Source: Kitasatospora sp. A2-31 (GTDB taxonomy: Bacteria; Actinomycetota; Actinomycetes; Streptomycetales; Streptomycetaceae). From it: a stretch of DNA of 64,000 bases. Below are positions 35,082-45,400 of this stretch, piece after piece. Where the stretch lies: contig NZ_JAKNTA010000001.1 of the NCBI RefSeq assembly GCF_022288725.1, positions 558,899 through 622,898 of the forward strand. The letters run 5' to 3'. The notes under the pieces are model-generated. The model saw only the letters and a list, made by a program, of their open reading frames with translations. It did no database searches and was not told the origin of the DNA. Numbering within the stretch: position 1 is the first letter of the stretch; each line of letters begins with the position of its first letter. The position numbers were made by a program, and so were the translations under genes.

Positions 35082-35303
35082 CTAGTCGTCGTGCGAGTGG
35101 CGGTAGCGCCGCCGGCCGCCCTCCACGTCGAGCAGGTAGACGCTGGTGGTCGGCCAGTACTCGCCCGCCTCGGTGACGGGGAGTTCGGCCCGCAGCACCA
35201 TCCGCAGGGAGGGCGGCGGGGCGGCGGCGTTCACGCGCTTGCGGTGGCCGTCCCAGCGGCCGCCGCAGAGTTCGATGTCGAGGACGACGGGGGTGGTGCT
35301 CAT
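35082..35303 (-). CDS. Small hypothetical protein ending at the transposon insertion site
   Basis: This 73-residue protein reads MSTTPVVLDIELCGGRWDGHRKR and ends RRRYRHSHDD. Its TAG stop (35082-35084) is part of the CCTAG target duplication, so the IS982-like element inserted exactly behind, or across, the stop without altering the protein. ATG 35303 is the likely start; an upstream in-frame extension is not credible. No family is recognised. It is upstream of the amylase stop by 160 bp on the same strand. Confidence 0.6.
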   Translation of the reverse strand: MSTTPVVLDIELCGGRWDGHRKRVNAAAPPPSLRMVLRAELPVTEAGEYWPTTSVYLLDVEGGRRRYRHSHDD

Positions 35304-35389
35304 GCGGCGATGCTGGCAGCGTTCACCCGACCCGGGGGTTTGAACCCCGCGAAGCCACTCCCCCGAGCGAACCACCGGCACAACAGGCT

Positions 35390-35423
35390 GACGGCCGCCC
35401 CGTCGTGTGCAGGGGCGGCCGTC
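35390..35423 (-). terminator. Terminator after the alpha-amylase gene
   Basis: GACGGCCGCCCC (35390-35401) pairs perfectly with 35412-35423 around a ten-base loop, about 45 bp beyond the amylase stop on the minus strand. Confidence 0.8.
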
Positions 35424-35466
35424 GGCCGGGCCGCGTCCGCGGGGCGGGCCGCGGGTCCCGGGCGGG

Positions 35467-37209
35467 TCAGTTGCGCCAGGTGTCGTTCAGCGCCACCGAG
35501 CCGGAGGCCGGCACCGTCGCGGACCGGTTGGCACCGGACTCCCAGGTCACCGTGCCCGAGGCGTCCTTGCGGATGTACTTGTACTCGAAGGCGGTGCCGG
35601 CGGCCATCGAGACGTTCAGCTTCCAGACCGGGTACGAGGCGGAGGAGAGGGGCAGGGCCTTGCCGGTGTCCCAGCCGCCGAGGGCGGCGGTATTGCCCAC
35701 CACGTAGATGTTCTGCCCGAACACGGTGGTCGCGTTGACCGCGAACGAGGCGCCGCCGGTCAGCGGGGTACCGGAGGCGCCGGGCGCGCCGACGTGGAGG
35801 GCCACCGCGTCGCCGGCGCCGACGGTGGCGGTGAACCGCCCGTCCGAACCGACCGTGTAGGACGCGCCGGTGCAGCCGCCCGCGGCCGGGTCGCCGTGCT
35901 GGACGTCGCAGTACGAGCCGGCCGGCAGCGAGGTCTGGAAGGTCTGGGTGACCGGCCCGGACTCGCGGTTGATCGCCACGAAGCCCTTGCCGCCGCGGCC
36001 GAAGGCGATCGCGTTGTTGCCGTTGGACCACCAGTTGGTGATGCCGGTGCCCGCCACCGCGTTGCGGAAGCCGACCATGTTGGCCACCTGCCGCCAGGCG
36101 TGGGTGCAGTTCCAGCCGTCGCTGTAGCAGGCGTTGACGGTGCCGCCGTTCGGCGGGCCGTCGTCGTGGCCGGTGAAGGCGTAGCCGGAGTAGACGTTGG
36201 GCGCGCCGTACGGGTGGGCCAGCATGAAGACGTTGGCCAGCGTGTAGGCGGAGCCGTCCTTGTAGGTCAGGGTCGAGCCGTTGCGCTCGGTGTCCCAGTT
36301 GTCGACGAAGGTGCGGGCCTTGTCGGTGGGCAGCAGCCCGGAACCCCAGGACGCGAGATCGGCGATCCGGCCGCCCTGGAAGGCGCTCTTCAGCCAGGTG
36401 CCGGAGCGGAACTCGTCCACGTCGCCGGTGCCGGTGTATTCGGAGGGCTGGATCGGCTCGCCGGCGCCGTAGATGACCTCCTGCACCCAGTAGGCGTTCG
36501 GGTTGGCCGTCCTCGCCTTGATGCCGGCGAGGTCGGCGGCGGCGATGTGCTTGGCCGCGTCGATCCGGTAGCCGTCGACGCCCAGGGAGGCCAGGTCGTC
36601 CAGGTACTTCGCGATGGTCTGCTGGACGTAGGCGCTGCCGGTGTCCAGGTCGGAGAGGTTGACCAGCTCGCAGTTCTGCACGTTGGCGCGGTCGCCGTAG
36701 TTGCTGATCGCGGTGCGGCAGGAGTGGAAGTCCCAGTCCTGGTAGTACCCGGGGTAGTTGTACTTGCTGTAGACGGTGCCGCCGGTCCCGGTGCCGGAGC
36801 CGGCCGACATGTGGTTGACCACCGAGTCGGCGATCACCTTGACGCCGGCCGCGTGGCAGGTGTCGATCATGTTCTTGAAGGACGTCCGGTCGCCGAGTCG
36901 CCCGGCTATCTTGTAGCTCACCGGCTGGTAGGACGTCCACCACTGGCTGCCCTGGATGTGCTCCTGGGGCGGCGAGACCTCGACGAAGCCGTAGCCCTTG
37001 GGGCCGAGGGTGTCGGTGCAGGCCTTGGCGACGGAGTCGAATCGCCACTCGAAGAGGGTCGCCGTGACGTCCTTTCCGTTGGCCGGCGGGGTGGCCCGGG
37101 CGGCGGGGGCGGCGCCGAGGGCCGCGGTGAGCGAGAGCGCGAGCGCCGCGGAGGCGGTCAGCGCGCCGACCACTCTGGCAGGCCGGCGGACGGGGGCGGT
37201 GGTGACCAC
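35467..37209 (-). CDS. amy: Secreted alpha-amylase (GH13) with C-terminal starch-binding domain
   Basis: The 580-residue enzyme cleaves internal alpha-1,4 bonds of starch. A signal peptide ([19 protein letters not shown] ... ARA) is followed by a GH13 barrel: region I DSVVNHM, region [11 protein letters not shown] with nucleophile Asp217, region III EVIYG with acid/base Glu244, and region [11 protein letters not shown] with Asp306. Region IV has Trp305 where most GH13 enzymes have His (NHD). A beta-sandwich domain follows, then a CBM20 starch-binding domain (about residues 480-580; [27 protein letters not shown]). GTG 37209 follows AGGAGA. Repeated GCAAGTTT words upstream suggest maltose/glucose-dependent control. 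Confidence 0.93.
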   Translation of the reverse strand: MVTTAPVRRPARVVGALTASAALALSLTAALGAAPAARATPPANGKDVTATLFEWRFDSVAKACTDTLGPKGYGFVEVSPPQEHIQGSQWWTSYQPVSYKIAGRLGDRTSFKNMIDTCHAAGVKVIADSVVNHMSAGSGTGTGGTVYSKYNYPGYYQDWDFHSCRTAISNYGDRANVQNCELVNLSDLDTGSAYVQQTIAKYLDDLASLGVDGYRIDAAKHIAAADLAGIKARTANPNAYWVQEVIYGAGEPIQPSEYTGTGDVDEFRSGTWLKSAFQGGRIADLASWGSGLLPTDKARTFVDNWDTERNGSTLTYKDGSAYTLANVFMLAHPYGAPNVYSGYAFTGHDDGPPNGGTVNACYSDGWNCTHAWRQVANMVGFRNAVAGTGITNWWSNGNNAIAFGRGGKGFVAINRESGPVTQTFQTSLPAGSYCDVQHGDPAAGGCTGASYTVGSDGRFTATVGAGDAVALHVGAPGASGTPLTGGASFAVNATTVFGQNIYVVGNTAALGGWDTGKALPLSSASYPVWKLNVSMAAGTAFEYKYIRKDASGTVTWESGANRSATVPASGSVALNDTWRN

Positions 37210-37256
37210 GTTGTCTCCTGGGGGCTGGGGTGGGGGCAGCCTGGGGTACCGCGCGT

Positions 37257-37287
37257 GAAAACTTGCTGAAACTTGCGGGAAACTTGC
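37257..37287 (-). promoter_or_regulatory. Triple direct repeat upstream of the amylase gene
   Basis: On the plus strand GAAAACTTGC, GAAACTTGC and GAAACTTGC occur in a row with about 11-bp spacing, starting 48 bp upstream of the amylase start; on the coding strand these read GCAAGTTT(T)C. The word CTTGCTGAAAC (37262-37272) recurs in the amylase-pullulanase promoter. Similar repeats upstream of streptomycete amylase genes have been linked to LacI-type maltose regulators (MalR/Reg1); the link here is by analogy. Confidence 0.6.
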
Positions 37288-37438
37288 AGCGCTGAACCTA
37301 GGGTCGGAGCGGGGGCCCGTCAAGGCCTTGGAAGCAACGTTTCTGCAGCTCCGGAAACTCGTGTGCGACTTTCCCTCCGGCCGAGGCGTGGTTACGGACG
37401 GCGATCGGCGACGGCCACGGACGACCACGGGGGGCGGC

Positions 37439-37960
37439 ATGGACAGGGCGGGCGACTTCGAGGAGTTCGCGGCCAATCGGGCCGGGCGGCTCTTCCAGGT
37501 CGCCTATCTGATGTGCGGCGACTGGCACCAGGCCCAGGACCTCGTCCAGACCACGCTGGCCAAGATGTACTCGGTCTGGGGCCGGCTGCGCCGCGGAGAC
37601 GACGAGCCGGCGCTCGACGCCTACGCCCGCAAGGTGCTGCTCCGCTGCTACCTGTCGCACCGCCGGCTGCGTCGCTCCGGCGAGATCGCCGTCGGCGACC
37701 TGCCGGAGGCCCCGGCCGGTGCGGACGGCCACCCCGCGGCCGACAGCGACCTGCGGCTCACCCTCGTGGCCGCGCTGCGGACCCTGCCGCCGCGCAACCG
37801 CGCGGTGGTGGTGCTCCGGTACCTGGAGGACCACCCGATCGAGGCGGTGGCCGAGATGCTGGGCACCACCCCGGCGGCCGTCAAGGGGCTCTCCACCCGC
37901 TCGCTCGCCCGGCTCCGCGAGGTCCTGGCGGACGACCGCGAGCTGCTGTTCCGGCCCTGA
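37439..37960 (+). CDS. ECF sigma factor (SigE family)
   Basis: The 173-residue protein is an ECF-type sigma factor. Region 2 is [41 protein letters not shown]. Region 4 is [49 protein letters not shown]. The two are joined by a short linker. [16 protein letters not shown] is the form seen in the streptomycete SigE-like subgroup that often lacks a classical anti-sigma factor. ATG 37439 is chosen as the start closest to the family N-terminus. The next gene, 97 bp downstream, encodes a single-pass membrane protein that is its likely partner. It is divergent from amy, with 229 bp between them. Confidence 0.9.
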   Translation: MDRAGDFEEFAANRAGRLFQVAYLMCGDWHQAQDLVQTTLAKMYSVWGRLRRGDDEPALDAYARKVLLRCYLSHRRLRRSGEIAVGDLPEAPAGADGHPAADSDLRLTLVAALRTLPPRNRAVVVLRYLEDHPIEAVAEMLGTTPAAVKGLSTRSLARLREVLADDRELLFRP

Positions 37961-38057
37961 ACCCGGGCCCCGCCGCCCGCCGCCCGCAGCCCTCACAGCC
38001 CGCAGCCCTCACAGCCCCGCCCCGCCGCATCCGACCCGACCCGACCAGGAGCCCGCC

Positions 38058-38960
38058 TTGGCCCCCGACCCGGATTTCGAACCGGACCTCCACCCGGACC
38101 TCCACCCGGACCTCGAACACGACCTCGGCAGGCTGCTCGTCGGCAGCGTCCAGGACCTGCACCCGCCGGTCGCCGTGATGCTCGCCGAGGCCACCCGGCG
38201 CGGCCGCGTGCTGCGCCGGCGCCGCCGGCTGGCCACCGCCGCCTCCGCGGCGGCCGTACTCACGCTGGCCGCCGCTGTCACCCTGACCGGCCTGCCGGAC
38301 CCGCTCGTCCACAGCGCCGGCCCCGCCGCCCCGACCGCCGCCGGCTCACCCACCGCCGGCTCACCCACCGACGGCTCCCCCACCGACGGCTCCGCCAGTA
38401 CCCGCGCCGCCTCCGACCAGGACGAGCTGCGGCAGCGCCAACGCGCCGCCCTCCAGGACACCCTGGCCCGGCTGATCGGCCCCGGCACCACGCTGGACGC
38501 CGAGGCCGGCGGTGACCAGCTCACCCTCGACCCGGCCACCGACGCGGTGCTCTGGACCAGGTACGACGACGGGCAGGGCGCCGCCACCGTCTCGGTCGAG
38601 GTGCACGGCCCCGCCTCCGGCGCCACCGCGCCCTCCTGCGGCGCCCGCACCGACGCCGCCCGGGCCGCCGGGTACAGCTGCACCACCGCCGGCGGGCCCG
38701 GCCCGGCCCCGCAGATCGTCGAGGTGCTGGTGAGCGCCGACACCGGCTGGACCACCTACCGGATCTGGACGCCGTACCCGGACGGCACCCGGGTCGGACT
38801 CGCCGTCCACAACGGCACGATGCACGACGCCGACGACCCGTCCCTCAACCCGCACCGGACCCGGTCCAGCCCGCCGATCGACCTGGCCCGGTGGCAGCAG
38901 ATCGCCGCCGACGAGGCCTGGCAGCAGGTCCCCGGCCTGCGCGGCGCACACCGGCCCTAG
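38058..38960 (+). CDS. Single-pass membrane protein downstream of the sigma factor
   Basis: This 300-residue protein starts at TTG 38058 with AGGAG six bases upstream. The N-terminus is acidic with the repeat DLHPDLHPDLEHDL. A cytoplasmic segment ends in RRGRVLRRRRR, followed by one transmembrane helix near residues 57-79. A linker with tandem AGSPT/DGSPT repeats leads to an external domain of about 190 residues with two cysteines (PSCGARTDAARAAGYSC). Position and topology suggest an anti-sigma or sensor partner of the upstream sigma factor, but no zinc anti-sigma motif (HxxxCxxC) is present. The family is not recognised. Confidence 0.65.
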   Translation: MAPDPDFEPDLHPDLHPDLEHDLGRLLVGSVQDLHPPVAVMLAEATRRGRVLRRRRRLATAASAAAVLTLAAAVTLTGLPDPLVHSAGPAAPTAAGSPTAGSPTDGSPTDGSASTRAASDQDELRQRQRAALQDTLARLIGPGTTLDAEAGGDQLTLDPATDAVLWTRYDDGQGAATVSVEVHGPASGATAPSCGARTDAARAAGYSCTTAGGPGPAPQIVEVLVSADTGWTTYRIWTPYPDGTRVGLAVHNGTMHDADDPSLNPHRTRSSPPIDLARWQQIAADEAWQQVPGLRGAHRP

Positions 38961-39015
38961 CGGCGGACCCGCGGTCGGGCCGACCGGTCGTCAGGCCCAC
39001 CCGGGACCGTGGAGG

Positions 39016-39570
<555 letters not shown>

Positions 39571-39603
39571 TCACCTGGTTTCAGCCGGTCCTGCCGGCCG
39601 GGT

Positions 39604-41940
39604 TCAGCTCGTGGCGATCGAGGTGTCGTCGATCACGAAGCTCGTCTGCAGCGAGGAGTCCTCGGTGCCGTTGAACTTCAGGGTGACCGTCTGGCCCGCG
39701 TAGGCCGACAGGTCGAAGGTGCGCAGCTGGTAACCGGCGGCGGCGTCCACGTTGGAGTAGGTCTTCAGCGTGGTGCCGTTGACGGTCACGGTCAGCTTGT
39801 CGTACACGGTCGAGCCGGACTCACCGGTGTCGATGTGCAGGTAGAAGCTGAGGGTGGCCTTGCAGCCGGACGGGATGGTGACCGTCTGGGAGAGGCTGTC
39901 CGTGTGGGTCGAGCCGTAGCCGTTCAGCCAGGCCTTCCAGGACCCGCCGTGCGCGGCCTGCGAGGAGCTGTTGTCGATCACGCCGCTGCTGGCCGTCCAC
40001 GGCGTGGCCGCGCCCGACTCGAAGCCCGCGTTGCCCAGCAGCTGGGCCGGGGTGCAGGTGCTGGTGGTGTCGGTGACCGCCCAGGTGAAGCTGGTGGTCC
40101 CGGTCTTGTTCGCCGCGTCCTTCGCGGTCACGGTGACGTTGGAGGTGCCCAGGGTGGTCGGGGTGCCGGTGATCACGCCGGTGGAGGCGTTGATCGACAG
40201 GCCGGCCGGCAGGCCGGTGGCCGAGTAGCTGAGCGGGGCGGTGCCGCCGCTGGCCTTGATGGCCAGGTTGACCGCGGTGCCGACCTTGGTGCTCTGGTTG
40301 CCCGGGTTGGTGACGGTGACGCCGCCCGGGTTCGGGGGCACGGTGCCGACGTTGACGCCCGCCCAGGCGGTGCCGACCGCGGTGAGCTCGGCGCTGCCCG
40401 CGCCGTACAGGTCGGTGGCCGCCTTCTCCGTCGCGGTGCGGGCCGCGGCGTAGTTGGTGGTGGAGGTCATGTAGGTGGTCAGCGCGCGGTACCAGATCGC
40501 GGCGGCCTTGTCCCGGCCGATGCCGGTGACGGTGATGTTGTTCTGGGTCGGCGAGTTGTAGCTGACGCCGTTGATGACCTTCGCGCCGCTGCCCTCGGAC
40601 AGCAGGTAGAAGAAGTGGTTGGCGACGCCCGAGGAGTAGTGGACGTCCTTGTTGCCGACGGTGGAGCTCCAGACGTCGGCGGACTGGCCGTCCTTGGACG
40701 GCTTGTCCATGTAGCGCAGCGGGGTGCCGTTCCCGTTGATGTCGATCAACTCACCGATCAGGTAGTCGGGGTTGTCGGTCGGGATGTTGGCGTAGAACTC
40801 CACCATGGTGCCGAAGATGTCCGAGGTGGCCTCGTTCAGGCCGCCGGACTCGCCGGAGTAGTTGAGGTTCGCCGTGGCGGCGGTGACGCCGTGGCTCATC
40901 TCGTGGCCGGCGACGTCGAGCTCGGTGAGCGGGTGGGTGTTGCCGTCACCGTCGCCGTAGGTCATGCAGAAGCAGCTGTCGTCCCAGAACGCGTTCACGT
41001 AGTTCTGGCCGTAGTGGACGCGGCTGTAGGCGCCGACGCCGTCGTTGCGGATGCCGTTGCGGCCGAACGTGTTCTTGTAGTAGTCCCAGGTGGCCGCGAC
41101 GCCGAAGTGGGCGTCGACCGCGGCGGACTCGCTGTTGGCGGCGGTGCCGTCGCCCCAGCTGTCGGTGGACTTGCTGTACAGGGTGCCGGTGCCGGAGGTC
41201 CCGTGGTTCAGGTTGGTGGTGTACATCCCACCGCGGGCGCCGTCCTTCATCTGGTACGTCGAACCCGACTGCGTGGTGCCGATGGTGACGTTGCCGACGA
41301 AGACGCCCTTGCCGGTGCCGGTCTGGACGCCCTCGAACTTCTGGATGACCTGGCCGGAGGTCGCGTCGGTGACCACGTGCAGCTTGCTCGGGGTGCCGTC
41401 GGCCTCGGTCGAGGAGACGACCGTCTCCCAGGCGAGCCGCGGGTTGTTGTCGGCGGCCCAGACCACCAGGCGCGGCGCGCTCTCCACCGCGGAGCCCGAC
41501 TCGGCGGCCAGCGCGGCGGACTGCGCGGCCGGCGCGGCCAGCTTCGGAGTCGTGCTGACACCGGTGAGCGCCGCGCTGCTGGCCCGGTCCACGCCCGTGG
41601 TCGCACCGCCCGGGGCCTGGTGCACCACCAGGTCGCCGCCGAGCACCGGCAGGCCGTTGAGGGTGCGCTCGTAGCGCAGGTGGCGGGCGCCGTTGGCGTC
41701 CTGGACGACGTCCTTGGTGACCAGCTTCTCCTCGCTGCCCAGGCCCAGGGTCTGGGCGAGGGAGGCGGACTGCTGGGTCGCCGAGGAGAGCAGCTCGGCA
41801 CGGCTGGCCTGCTGGGCGGCGACGGCCGCCGGCGCGTCCGGGGTGGCCGCCTGCGCGATGACCGGGAAGCCGGTCACCAGCAGCGCGGTGGTGGCGGCCA
41901 TGACAACCGCCGCCTTCCGGGCCTGGGTGTAGCGGGACAT
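39604..41940 (-). CDS. Secreted M4-family (thermolysin-like) metallopeptidase
   Basis: The 778-residue exported protein has a signal peptide (residues 1-32, ending AQA). An FTP/PepSY propeptide (about 45-200) leads to the zinc peptidase domain, with HEMSH at 346-350 and the third ligand Glu370 in GGLNEATSD. The 23-residue spacing from the catalytic Glu347 is as in thermolysin. Two accessory domains follow: an Ig-like putative-binding domain (NPGNQSTKVGTAVNLAIKASGG ... ITGTPTTLG) and a C-terminal jelly-roll domain (LLGNAGFESGAATPWTASSG ... SFVIDDTSIATS). ATG 41940 follows AAAAGGAG. The enzyme digests extracellular protein after self-cleavage of its propeptide. Confidence 0.93.
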   Translation of the reverse strand: MSRYTQARKAAVVMAATTALLVTGFPVIAQAATPDAPAAVAAQQASRAELLSSATQQSASLAQTLGLGSEEKLVTKDVVQDANGARHLRYERTLNGLPVLGGDLVVHQAPGGATTGVDRASSAALTGVSTTPKLAAPAAQSAALAAESGSAVESAPRLVVWAADNNPRLAWETVVSSTEADGTPSKLHVVTDATSGQVIQKFEGVQTGTGKGVFVGNVTIGTTQSGSTYQMKDGARGGMYTTNLNHGTSGTGTLYSKSTDSWGDGTAANSESAAVDAHFGVAATWDYYKNTFGRNGIRNDGVGAYSRVHYGQNYVNAFWDDSCFCMTYGDGDGNTHPLTELDVAGHEMSHGVTAATANLNYSGESGGLNEATSDIFGTMVEFYANIPTDNPDYLIGELIDINGNGTPLRYMDKPSKDGQSADVWSSTVGNKDVHYSSGVANHFFYLLSEGSGAKVINGVSYNSPTQNNITVTGIGRDKAAAIWYRALTTYMTSTTNYAAARTATEKAATDLYGAGSAELTAVGTAWAGVNVGTVPPNPGGVTVTNPGNQSTKVGTAVNLAIKASGGTAPLSYSATGLPAGLSINASTGVITGTPTTLGTSNVTVTAKDAANKTGTTSFTWAVTDTTSTCTPAQLLGNAGFESGAATPWTASSGVIDNSSSQAAHGGSWKAWLNGYGSTHTDSLSQTVTIPSGCKATLSFYLHIDTGESGSTVYDKLTVTVNGTTLKTYSNVDAAAGYQLRTFDLSAYAGQTVTLKFNGTEDSSLQTSFVIDDTSIATS

Positions 41941-42495
41941 GCGGACTCCTTTTCCGACCGGCGCGGGTTCGCGTGCGGTGGAGAGAACCTGGCCGCAGGG
42001 TTGCGGCTCAGTGGGGGCCCCCGCCGCCGGTGTACGGCGCGGGTGCGGTTGCGGAGCAGGGTGGAACGATTTCCGTAGGGGCGCGCTGTTCCTGACCTGT
42101 GACAGCCGCACCGGGGGGTGGGGCCCCCTCGTCTGCAGCCGGAGGAATCGTGGCAGCAAACGCGTCATGAATGACAGATGCATGCCACGGAATGGCCGAT
42201 TAGCGATCGAAACCGTATACCGGTCGGCCCCTTGACTGTGTTACAGGCATGAGACCTCGTGACGACCGTTTTCATTTTCTCCGGAACGTTCGGCCACCCC
42301 TGGTGGGCACTGACCAGTGCTCGGATCGGCCGCCCGCGCCGAAACCCGGCCGGAGGCGCCGGGCAGCGGCGGCACGTCACTGTTCCGGCCGTGCCGGCGA
42401 AGGTTTTCGGCCACCCGGCGCCCCGCCCGGTCCGGAAGACGACGCGGGCCCTGCACCGCCCCGGGGCGGTGCAGGGCCCGGGTCCGGGCGCTGCG
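41941..42495. other. Region between the amylase-pullulanase stop and the M4 peptidase start
   Basis: This 555-bp region contains the terminator of the upstream gene (42445-42480) and the promoter region of the peptidase gene. Around 42150-42250 the DNA is clearly A/T-richer than elsewhere and contains ATGAATGACAGATGCATGCC, where promoter and regulatory sites are most likely. I cannot identify a specific box or gene here. Confidence 0.45.
42445..42480 (-). terminator. Terminator after the amylase-pullulanase gene
   Basis: The 36-bp sequence is a perfect palindrome with 18-bp arms, starting about 15 bases beyond the minus-strand stop. It folds into a very stable hairpin and would work in both directions. 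Confidence 0.85.
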
Positions 42496-45400
42496 TCAGC
42501 GCTGGACGAACACCGCCACGGTGCGGCCGGGCACCGTGAACGTGCCGCTGGACGGATCGAATCCGGCCTGCTTGACCACCGGGTCGGCCCCGCCGGCCTG
42601 GACCGGGTGCAGCGCCTGCGCGGTGCCCTTCAGGCCGGGCACGGTCTGGCTCTGCGCGCCGGGCGTGGCGTTGAACACCACGGTGACGCCCTTCTCCGCG
42701 CCCGCCAGCCCGGTGCCGTCCAGGTGGAGGGTGATCACGCCGGGCGTCTCGCCGGGCGTGCCGGAGAGCGGGTAGGAGAGCCGTTGCTGGACCTCCGCCA
42801 GGGTGGGCAGCGAGAACAGCGGCGAGGACCGCTTGATCCGCAGGAAGTCCTGGTACTGCAGGCCCGTCGCCCGGATGTCGGCGGCACCGACCGCCAGCTT
42901 CGGGTTGGCCAGCAGGGACTTGGCGGCCGGCCACATCTCCCGGTTGTCGGCCGCCATCGGCACACCCCGGCCCCAGCCGTTGCCGTCGGCCGGATCCCAG
43001 TGGATGGCGTTGAACCAGTCACCGGAGTCGTAGGCGTTGGCGTCCAGCGACTTGGAGCGCAGCAGGTCGCTGCCGGCCTGGGCGAAGCCGGTGCCCTGGC
43101 CGAGCGCCGTCAGCGAGAGCGCCAGGGCCTGCATCCGGGCCCGGTCGGCCGGCGCGGTGCCGGTCGGCAGCTTGTAGGCCAGCGCGTCGAACAGGTCGGT
43201 GTTGTCGTGCGCGTCCACGTACTCGACCGCCTCGCCGGGCTTGGCCGCGTAGCCGGTCGGGGCGCCGTTGTAGTCGACGCCGGCGCCGGTGACGGTCCGT
43301 CCGGAGCTGTCGGTGAAGGTGTAGCCGGCCAGGTTGCCGGTGAGCCCCACCTTGATCTGGTCCATCTGCTTGAGCAGCCGGGCCCGCTGCTCCTCGGGGC
43401 TGCCGTTGGCGGGCGAGCCGTTGGGGTCGGTGAACAGGCCCGAGGCGAAGCCCTGCTGCGGGGCGGAGGAGAGCATGAAGTTGCCGCCGCGCGCCGCGTC
43501 CCGGATCCGGTCGTCGAAGGTGGCGATGCCGGTGCCGGCCATGTTGAGCTGGGTGGCCTGTTCGAACCGGGCGTTGTTCGCGACGACGCCGAAGTTCCAG
43601 CCCTCGCCGTAGAGGAGGACGTTCCTCCCGTCCACGCCGTCCGAGTCCGGCGTCATCCGCCGCAGCGCGGCCTGCACGTCCAGCATGGTGGACTTCGGGT
43701 CCAGGCCCATCAGGTCGAAGCGGAAGCCGTCCACCTTGTACTCGCGCGCCCAGGTGGTCACCGAGTCCACCACCAGGCGGTTCATCATGGCGTGCTCGGG
43801 CGCGGTGTCGGAGCAGCAGCTGTCCGTCGTCACCTTGCCGTCGGCGTCCAGCCGCTGGTAGTAGCCGGGGACGACCTTGTCCAGCACCGAGTGCTCGGCC
43901 TGACCGCTCGCGGCGGTGTGGTTGTAGACCACGTCCAGCACCACCCGCAGCCCGGCCGCGTGGATCGCCTGCACCATCTGCCGGAACTGCACCGTCCGGG
44001 CCGTGCCCGTCGGGTCGGTGGCGTACGAGCCCTCCGGCACGTTGTAGTGCAGCGGGTCGTAGCCCCAGTTGTAGGCGTCCTGGGCGGCGACGGCGGCCAC
44101 GCACTCCTGCTGCTTCTCGCTGTCCGCCGCCAGCGCCTTGAGGTCGCAGGCGGGCAGCTTCTGCTCGGCCCGGTTCTCCCGGATGGTGGCGATGTCGAAG
44201 GTCGGCAGCAGGTGGATGGTGGTCACACCGGCCCCGGCCAGCTCGCGCAGGTGCTTCATGCCGGCCGACTGCGACTCGGTGAAGGCCAGGTACGTGCCGC
44301 GCTCGGCGGCCGGCACGGTGGCGTCCTCGACCGAGAAGTCGCGGACGTGCAGCTCCTGGATCTGCTCACGGGCGGGCGGGACGGCCTCGGGGACGGCGTG
44401 GTCGTCCCAGCCCTGCGGCTTCAGGGCCGGAGCGGCGAGGTCGGCGACCAGGCTCCGCCGCGAGTCGGCGGAGAGCGCCACCGAGTAGGGGTCGGTCACC
44501 GTGTTGACCACCGTGCGCTGCACCGACGGGGCCCAGACCTTCACCTGGTACAGGTAGTACTTGCCGTCCAGCTCGGCCTTGTCCCTGACGAGTTCCCAGA
44601 CACCGGTCTCGTCGTCCAGCTTCATCGGCACGGTCTTCGGGGTGCCGCCGTCCGGCCCGTCGAAGAGCTGGACGGAGACCTCCTGTGCGGTCGGCGCCCA
44701 GACGGAGAGCGCCACCTTGCCGTCGTAGTAGGCCGGGCCGAAGTCCACCCGCCCGGTGCGGCGCGCGTACAGGTCGTCCAGCACGCCGGGGATCTGCACC
44801 CCGGTGGCGGCCAGCGCGGCCCCGCTCGGCAGGTGCTCGGTGAAGAGCAGCTGGCCGCGGAGCGCCTGCGCGACGCGCCCGGTGTCCCGCTGGTCCACGG
44901 TGAAGGCGCGGTAGCCCGCCAGGTGCGGGAACCTCGCCTTCTGCGCGTCGGTCAGCCCGCCCTGGACGGGGGTGAGGCGGATCCACTGCCCGGCCTTGCT
45001 CAGCACGCCCTTGTCGGCCGTGATGCCGCCCTCGGGGTCGTAGACGAGCTGGGCGCTGGTGCCGCCGGCCAGGGCCACGTCGCCGGCGCCGTAGCCGGCC
45101 GGGACGACCACCGTACGGGCGTCGATCCACTGCGCCTTGGCCGAGCCGAGGTCCACCTGGGAGGAGGCGGCCGCGGTCTGCGGCAGCAGGTAGCCCTCCC
45201 GGCCCCCGAGGATCCAGACCTCGCGGCCGGTGGCGGCGAGGTCCAGCGACTGGTCGTGGGGCAGGTCCTTGTCGTTGCCCCGGTGCAGGATGTAGCTGAG
45301 GCTGGTCGCGCCGGGCGCGAGCGGCACCTCAAAGACGGCCCCGAAGGCGTCGCGGCGCACCGGCATCAGCGGGCTGCCCCAGTCGGTGGGGTGGGCGGCG

